From positions 105,831-169,830 of the forward strand of contig MNCI01037976.1 in assembly GCA_015680685.1 (NCBI GenBank): a DNA stretch of 64,000 nt, written 5' to 3'. A program made the translations under genes and the position numbers. Under the pieces are notes generated by a model that was not told the origin of the DNA, made no database searches, and saw nothing but the letters and a program-made list of their open reading frames with translations. Positions 58,200 to 64,000 of the stretch are shown here, piece after piece (positions within the stretch are counted from its first letter, which is position 1; every line of letters starts with the position of its first letter). This DNA comes from Gnetum montanum. Its lineage: Eukaryota > Streptophyta > Gnetopsida > Gnetales > Gnetaceae.

Positions 58200-59570
58200 G
58201 CAAAAGGAAAAGTTGTTGAAGATAGCCAATAGATGGTCAATAGCCTGCTCTTGGTTATATGATGAATTAATATGAACAAATCCACACGTATACTAGCATT
58301 AGATTTATACAAACTCCACCATCAAATCCAAGAGGTAGTTGCAAAGGAGATTAAATCCACAATTGGAACAAGTAGTTAAAAATAAAGTTAAAAAACTTCT
58401 CAACTCTAAATTCATCTATCCAGTGGTAGATAGTAAGTGGGTAAGCTCACTCGTTATTTTACCAAAGAAAGATTGATAATAGAGAGTTTGTATAAACTTC
58501 ATGTTGTTGAAAGTGGCTATGTTCAAAGATCATTTTCTACTACCATTCATGGACCAAGAGCTAGATACTATTAAAGGGCATAATTATGGGTACAACTAGT
58601 CTAATTAAATAAAAATTACTTTGAAAGACTATGCCAAAATAACTTTCACAAGTTCTTAAGGAACTTTGACATGCAAGAAGATACCCTTTGTTCTACGCAA
58701 TGATCTTGCAACCATCTAATACTTAGTCTTGAGTATATTTCATTAGCAAATTCATGGTGGTGTTAAAGTTTTCATAAATAAATTTTCCACCAATGATGCT
58801 AATTTTGAACAAGCATTGGACCATCTTGAATAGGTATTAAAATGATGTATGGAGACAAATCTACAGTGTAATTAGCAGAAGAGCCATTTGATGATCCAAG
58901 AGGGAATTAGCTTAGACCATAAAATTTTAGAAAAAGGAATTGAGATGAACCCTAAAAGGATAAGGATTATTTGAGAAATTACTACACAATTTCAAACAAT
59001 TAAAGATGTGAGGTCATTCTATAGCCATATTGGTTACCACAAACATTTCATTCAAACTTCACCAAAATTATCAAATATCTAGTTGAGCTTACCAAGAAGC
59101 ATGAAATATGTGAATAGACTAAGAAATGAAAATAAGCATTTCAATACCTGAAGCAGAAGTTCATAGAGATACCAATCCTACATGTCCTTGATTAGTCCAA
59201 ACCCTTTGACATCATGAAAAATGGATCCAACTATTTATTATTAGTAGTGCTTACACAAATAGATGATTAGAAATATCCATACTATATCCATTATGCAAGC
59301 TAAGGCATTATGGGTGTACAACTTCATTACACCATTACAAAAAAGGAACTAATGGTAGTGGTATATGCTCTCGAGAAACTTAAGTACTATGTGCTTGGAT
59401 ATCCAATTTTATGCATACTAATCATAGTAAAATTCATTTCCTAATGGACAAGCTAGTAGTGAGCCTCCATGTTATAAGATGGTTGGTAATATTATAGGAT
59501 TTTGATCTAGAAATGATGGAAAAAAACCAAGAATGTAGTTGCAAATCATCTATCTTCATTAAGATGAAAT
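58200..59570 (+). pseudogene. Reverse transcriptase-RNase H of element IV
   Basis: QRRLNPQLEQVVKNKVKKLL, then KFIYPVVDSKWVSSLVILPK (from 58345), CINFMLLKVAMFKDHFLLP, and a degenerate polymerase box FINKF at about 58770 in place of FMDDF. RNase H has ITKKELMVVVYALEKLKYYV at about 59335-59395. Stops throughout. Its unbroken RT N-terminus shows what is missing at the element III breakpoint. Confidence 0.75.
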
Positions 59571-60950
59571 AACAATGATGATGAAGAGCCCTTATCCAAT
59601 CAATCTTTGGATAAGCTTCTCTTTTTCAAAACAAATAAATTTCATACATTAATGCTTAAAAATTGTTTCAAAAATTTCCTCTCATTTCTACTCACACAAA
59701 AGACTCTTAATAATTGGAACTATAAGAGAAAGAAATAGTTTCTACATCAGGTTGAATACTACATAGAGATAGAGGGTAACTCTATAAGGTTTGTGCTAAA
59801 AGCTTGTTGTGATGTTGTATACCTAATACAAGTCAACTAAGAGTCCTCGAAGATCCTTATGAGAACTTTTGTATGGGTCATTATGTAGGAAGAAGAAAGA
59901 CCATAAAGATCTTGATGGTAAAATATTGTTGGCCAATGATCTCTAGGGATACCCACCATTTCATCTATTCATATGAAAGATGCTAACTAGATGGAGGAAT
60001 GAAAACTATGAAGGAAGGATTTCAATAGTGAATTCAAGCACTGAAGTCTTTCAACATTTGAGAAATTGACTTCATATGATCCGTCACTCTCATGTCTAAT
60101 GGGAAGTCTTATATCATTGTTGTTGTTGACTACTATATGAAAAGAGTTGAAGATGTAGTTATTCCTAATTGTACCTCTACTACTGTAGCTCAAATTTTTT
60201 AGCAATATGTGGTAAAAATATTTGGTATTTCTAGAGCACTAATTTCTAAGAATGGAAAAAATTGCATAGGTACTACCTTTTGTAAGTTAATGCAGCTCTT
60301 GTGATGAAACATAAACTTATAACACCTTACCATCTTCAAGATAATAGTTAAGCTAAAGTAACCAATAGGGAGATTACTTAAATCTTAATATAGACCATTA
60401 GTAGATATAAGAAGAATAAAGTACTAAGCTGAACAATATCCTTTGGGCATATCACTTAACATGAAAACTTCATGTAGGCTACTTTCCATATGAGTTAGTG
60501 TGTGGAAAGTTACCTAAACTTTTGATTCAAGTTAAACTCTATACACTTACAATTGCATGTGATATTAACTTAAACATTAACTTGGCATAAAAAGAAAGGC
60601 TTATGACACTCAATGTGATAAATGAAAATCATAGAGTAGTTCTTATGATGAATGAAGTATGGAAGACATATAAAAAAATAATATCATGCCACCTATATAT
60701 GAAAATTTGAATTAAAACTATGAGATAAGATTATCTATTAGAATTCCATGCATATGTCTCAATGAACCAAGTTCTATACATTATGGGAAGGATCATACAT
60801 ATACACTCAAAGTTTCCTTCCAAGGCTATAATAGTTTACCATCCAACAAGCCCCTACAAGCACATGCTAGCTAACATTCAACAACTAAATCCTTTCAGAA
60901 ACTTCAAATTAACTAGCTCCAACAATAACCCCTCAAACTATGAATGAGCT
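59571..60950 (+). pseudogene. Integrase of element IV
   Basis: GHYVGRRKTIKILMVKY.WP (about 59875-59930) is the remnant of the zinc finger. Next, the block with IDFI (about 60070) and SNGKSYIIVVVDYYMKRV, then KNGKN (second catalytic block, Asp lost), YFPYELVCGKLPKL (about 60480-60525), and the C-terminal HSKFPSKAIIVYHPTSPYKH and LANIQQLNPF (60800-60905). Matches element III at 7570-8700. Confidence 0.75.
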
Positions 60951-63180
60951 TGTTCCATTTTTTGAATCTCCTCCTTTCAACATAGTCATGAGGAAGATAT
61001 CCATCTATAATAATATCTTGGAGAGGATGAAATATTTTTTTCCCCATTTTTATTTTACATTGTTCTTTATACATGTTTCTTGTTCTTTATATTTTCACAT
61101 TTATTCTATATATTTTTCTTTTTTACTTTAATTTTTACTATTTCTTTCATTTTATTTTAATTAAAATCTATGATTTTATTCCATTGCTACTATGAAAATT
61201 TGTAATTATTGATTGCAATGATCAAGATTAAAGTTCCTTGTTTACTCCAATTTTTTTCGTAGATTATGCTCTCCAGTAATGAGTCACTAGTTTTCTAGTG
61301 GTACTAGGTAGTGATCTCATGATATTTATCCATTCCATCTATCTTACAAGGAGATCTATATCATGATAGGAAAATGTTACTTTCACATAAAAAATAAAAG
61401 TAACATATAATCTTGTTGTCCAATGAACTAAGAAAGCATCAAGTGGGAATAGAAAAGTGTGTGGCCTAAAGGGGATTTGTTATGTTTTCTTCTTGACTTT
61501 CCTCCTAAGTTCTATGACTTTTCATGTAGCTTATCATCATTCCTACCATTGAACATAAAAGGAAGTATGTCCTTGTAATGTTTGATTTCTAAAAAAAATA
61601 GGAATTAAAAGCACATCTCTCTAAAGATTTCTTATGATACAAGCACTAGTTATGGGGATAGAAAAGCCTATTACGCATGCCTAGAGATACCTCCTCTAAC
61701 TAAGGCCTAAATTTCTTTCTAAATAATGTCTAAATACTTTCTTGAACTATTTTTTCTTTTATTATAGTGATGATTATTCATTGGGATTTTTGTAGACTCA
61801 TGTCGTTAAAAGAAAATAAATACATCAATGCAGGGCCACTATAATTGGCATGGACTTGTTCTAGACATAGAAGGACTGGTATCAAATCATTCTAATCATA
61901 TATTTTACCAAGGATCTCTTGTAGCTATGATATGAATTATCCTCTTCTAATATCTCTCATTCTCTCTATTATTTTGGCATTACATTTGTTCACTTCACTT
62001 TCCTATACTATGATTAGTTGTTGGTCTTACTTTGTAGATTATATAATCCTTAGATACTCCCTTGTGTGGGTATGGATTATACCCTAAACCACCATTCATC
62101 ATCCAAGGCACCTACAAACTTCTTATGATGGGATTATGCAAGGGAATCTTTAGGCATAAACTTTCTTTTTTGAATGATCCACTTGTATAATTTTTAGTTT
62201 ACTTCAATATAAACTCCATACCCATAGGCCTCTATTTGATTCCAATAATTTGGATAGTCTACATAATCTAGCTTTGTGCTAATTTTTATTCACAAACATA
62301 TCAAATTTTCTCATTCCATGTACTTGATTTACTCCAATTCCTCAATTAGAGCCTCATAAGATGTTCTTAGCTTGGTTTCCTAGCTTTCTAGCTTCGATTT
62401 AACTCTTGTTTCAACCTCAAACTCATTCAAATTTCCTTAATACCTCAAGTTGAAAAATGACTATGAACAACTATGTCAACGCATCCCCATCAACACAACC
62501 TTGCTGACCCATCCCCATTAATGTGGAAGAAAAATGCTATAAATATGCATGACAGTTAGCTTATTTTTTACCATTTTTTTCCAAACATAAGAGACGTTTT
62601 TGCAACTTTTCAAAGCTTGGAGCATTCTAAGGGCTATAAATTCCTCAACACTTACCCATTTTCACCAATTCTAACATCCTTAAGCTTTTGGAGTTACACT
62701 TTACATTGTGGAAGTAGAAAACATAGTTTTTGATAGAATTTTTTTAAAAAATTGCTAATAGTTAGTAAATAAGATATTAAAATAATGATTCCAAGATTTA
62801 ATACCAATAACCAACCTCCATTTAAAAAATGAAAATAATAATTAAATATTTTGATATGCCTATGATCATGTTAATCAAAACATAACATCAAACTTCACTT
62901 AATTAGACATTTTAAGGGTATGTATATTAAAAGAAGAATATAATCCAAATAACTAATATTGCATTATGTTTGTCATTTCACATGGAAAAAATGTGGGGAT
63001 CACAAGTAGGAGGATCATTATAGCCATGGGAAAAATAACCTCATGAAGGAAGGGAATAACAACAATATCCATAGTAAGAACAAAAATCCCAAGAATAAGC
63101 TACTAACGTGATCCATGCTACTAGGCCCTTATGTGAGGAGCTTATGATGGAATCTTACCATCAAATTTCCACAAAAAAAA
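60951..63180 (+). other. 3' untranslated region of element IV
   Basis: Starts with a T-rich stretch (61030-61150), whose ORF is low-complexity and not a gene. 61380-62800 aligns with the region behind pol in element III (7140-5570, -). A TATA-like GCTATAAATATG lies at 62549, preceded by CATCCCCAT repeats similar to the U3 of the Athila-like LTRs, so a promoter or worn LTR may be present at about 62430-62900. I could not find LTR ends or a PBS. Confidence 0.5.
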
Positions 63181-63199
63181 ACAAGATAATCTAGGCAAG

Positions 63200-64000
63200 A
63201 TAAGGTCTTAAGATCATGACCTAATCTAGAGACAGTCTGAAGCAAAGAAGTTCATGATCTAAACTTTCAACCTTTTTGGAGTTATCACTAGAAGAGGTAA
63301 GGACATAGCTTCAAGGGTCTTCATTATGGTTCATTCTCTTCACTAGTGAAGAATGGTACATGAGTGATAATTACCTCTTTTAAAATAACTAATAAGGAGA
63401 TGCAATTGTGAAAATAAAATATTTTTCCATCTCCTATTTACTTGAGATAATTATAGGGGACTTTGAATTTCCAAACACTAGTTCAAAGTTGGTAGAAATA
63501 TCAATGTAGGTGAACCCTGAGGCAAAGAAAGAATTGATTTCATGTGTTATGGAGTACATTGAAAAGAATATAGTATCCTAGCTAAGACAAAGCATGATTA
63601 TTTTAAGATTTCAGCCTATCACCTCAATCCCATGATCAGGTCAAGTAAGGTAACTTCCTTCTCCACGAGGGCATGTGTGATTCTAAGTGGAAAATTTCAA
63701 TTCAACCTCTTCTAGATCATCTTTCTAGAGATTGAAAATCATTTCAAGGGAATTGAGAAGGTTAGAAAGATACTTCCCTTTTATTTCCTCATTGAAAAAT
63801 TTTTCAAGAATGGAGACATATCCTACTATGCCAATTATGTGATCTACAAGCCTCCTACCACATCATGGTAGGAAATGATAAAGAATAAAGCACTTGCCAA
63901 GCTCTAGAAAGAGGAATTGATACCTTAACTACCACCTATAGTACCAAAGATAATTCCTAAAATGATGATAAATACTGAATGGTTAATGTAACTTAGGGAA
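63200..64000 (+). pseudogene. Accessory ORF of element IV (start, runs off the window)
   Basis: The block HDYFKISAYHLNP (63590), RACVILSGKF, LEIENHFKGIEKVRK (63735-63780), FFKNGDISYYANYVIYKPP (63800-63860) and KNKALAKL.KEEL corresponds to 2310-2660. Here it follows pol, which supports the accessory ORF being downstream of pol in the complete family. No known catalytic motif. Stops and frame changes. Confidence 0.55.

Noticed and set aside
60940-61131. T-rich ORF after the pol of element IV
   Set aside because: Low-complexity sequence matching the untranslated region of element III.
62430-63400. Complete LTR at the right end
   Set aside because: TATA-like box and U3-like words are present, but no TG/CA borders, PBS or alignment to the other LTR ends could be found.
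1-64000. tRNA, rRNA, CRISPR or intact host genes
   Set aside because: No cloverleaf, rRNA block, regularly spaced repeat-spacer array or intact non-element reading frame was seen.

Overview
This window looks like intergenic, repeat-packed DNA from a large-genome seed plant. I see no intact host gene, tRNA, rRNA or CRISPR array. Essentially all of it is old LTR-retrotransposon sequence full of stop codons, mostly explained by C-to-T and G-to-A changes as expected for long-methylated plant repeats. The slow turnover would suit a gymnosperm, but the sequence does not fix the species.

The layout is a nest. Element IV (Ty3/gypsy, Athila-like, + strand) is the oldest: its gag starts at 49260 and its pol runs from 57036 to about 60950. 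Element III (a close relative, - strand) sits in the gag start of IV. Its 5' LTR is 48345-49259, its gag-PR lies at 48-44.6 kb, and its RT is cut at 44623/10140 and continues leftward to about 7570. Element I (Tat/Ogre-like gypsy, + strand, LTRs 10141-11716 and 43045-44622) sits inside the RT of III. Element II (another Tat/Ogre-like element, - strand, LTRs 26537-27691 and 41682-42821) sits inside the 3' untranslated region of I. Separately, a gutted Ty1/copia (SIRE-like) element V (51087-57035, - strand) sits inside the gag-PR region of IV. The left edge (1-5569) holds a gag/pol-less derivative of the Athila-like family (LTR, PBS, accessory ORF, LTR). The right edge (63.2-64 kb) holds the start of the same accessory ORF downstream of the pol of IV.

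The most interesting content is in elements I and II. Both have the Tat hallmarks: a gag with a C..H...GH.T type finger, PR, RT, RNase H, a second archaeal-type RNase H, and integrase. In both, PR and RT are separated by about 5.5 kb that looks like a sense-strand intron, in the place where Ogre elements carry one. Inside it, on the opposite strand, lies a seven-exon gene (I: 20246 to 16555 on -; II: 33527 to 37259 on +). All six of its introns lie at matching positions in the two copies. Borders are canonical GT...AG at every intron, except that one donor in II is placed by homology. Its first exon encodes an FCP1/NIF-type HAD phosphatase-like domain. The later exons encode an unrecognised helical, coiled-coil protein with an acidic tail. 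Because the introns are antisense to the genomic RNA, they would survive reverse transcription. Minisatellites sharing a TAAACTAGC core mark both ends of the antisense cassette and the end of pol.

Calls rest on reading and hand-aligning the copies within the window. Divergences, database matches and selection tests were not computed.
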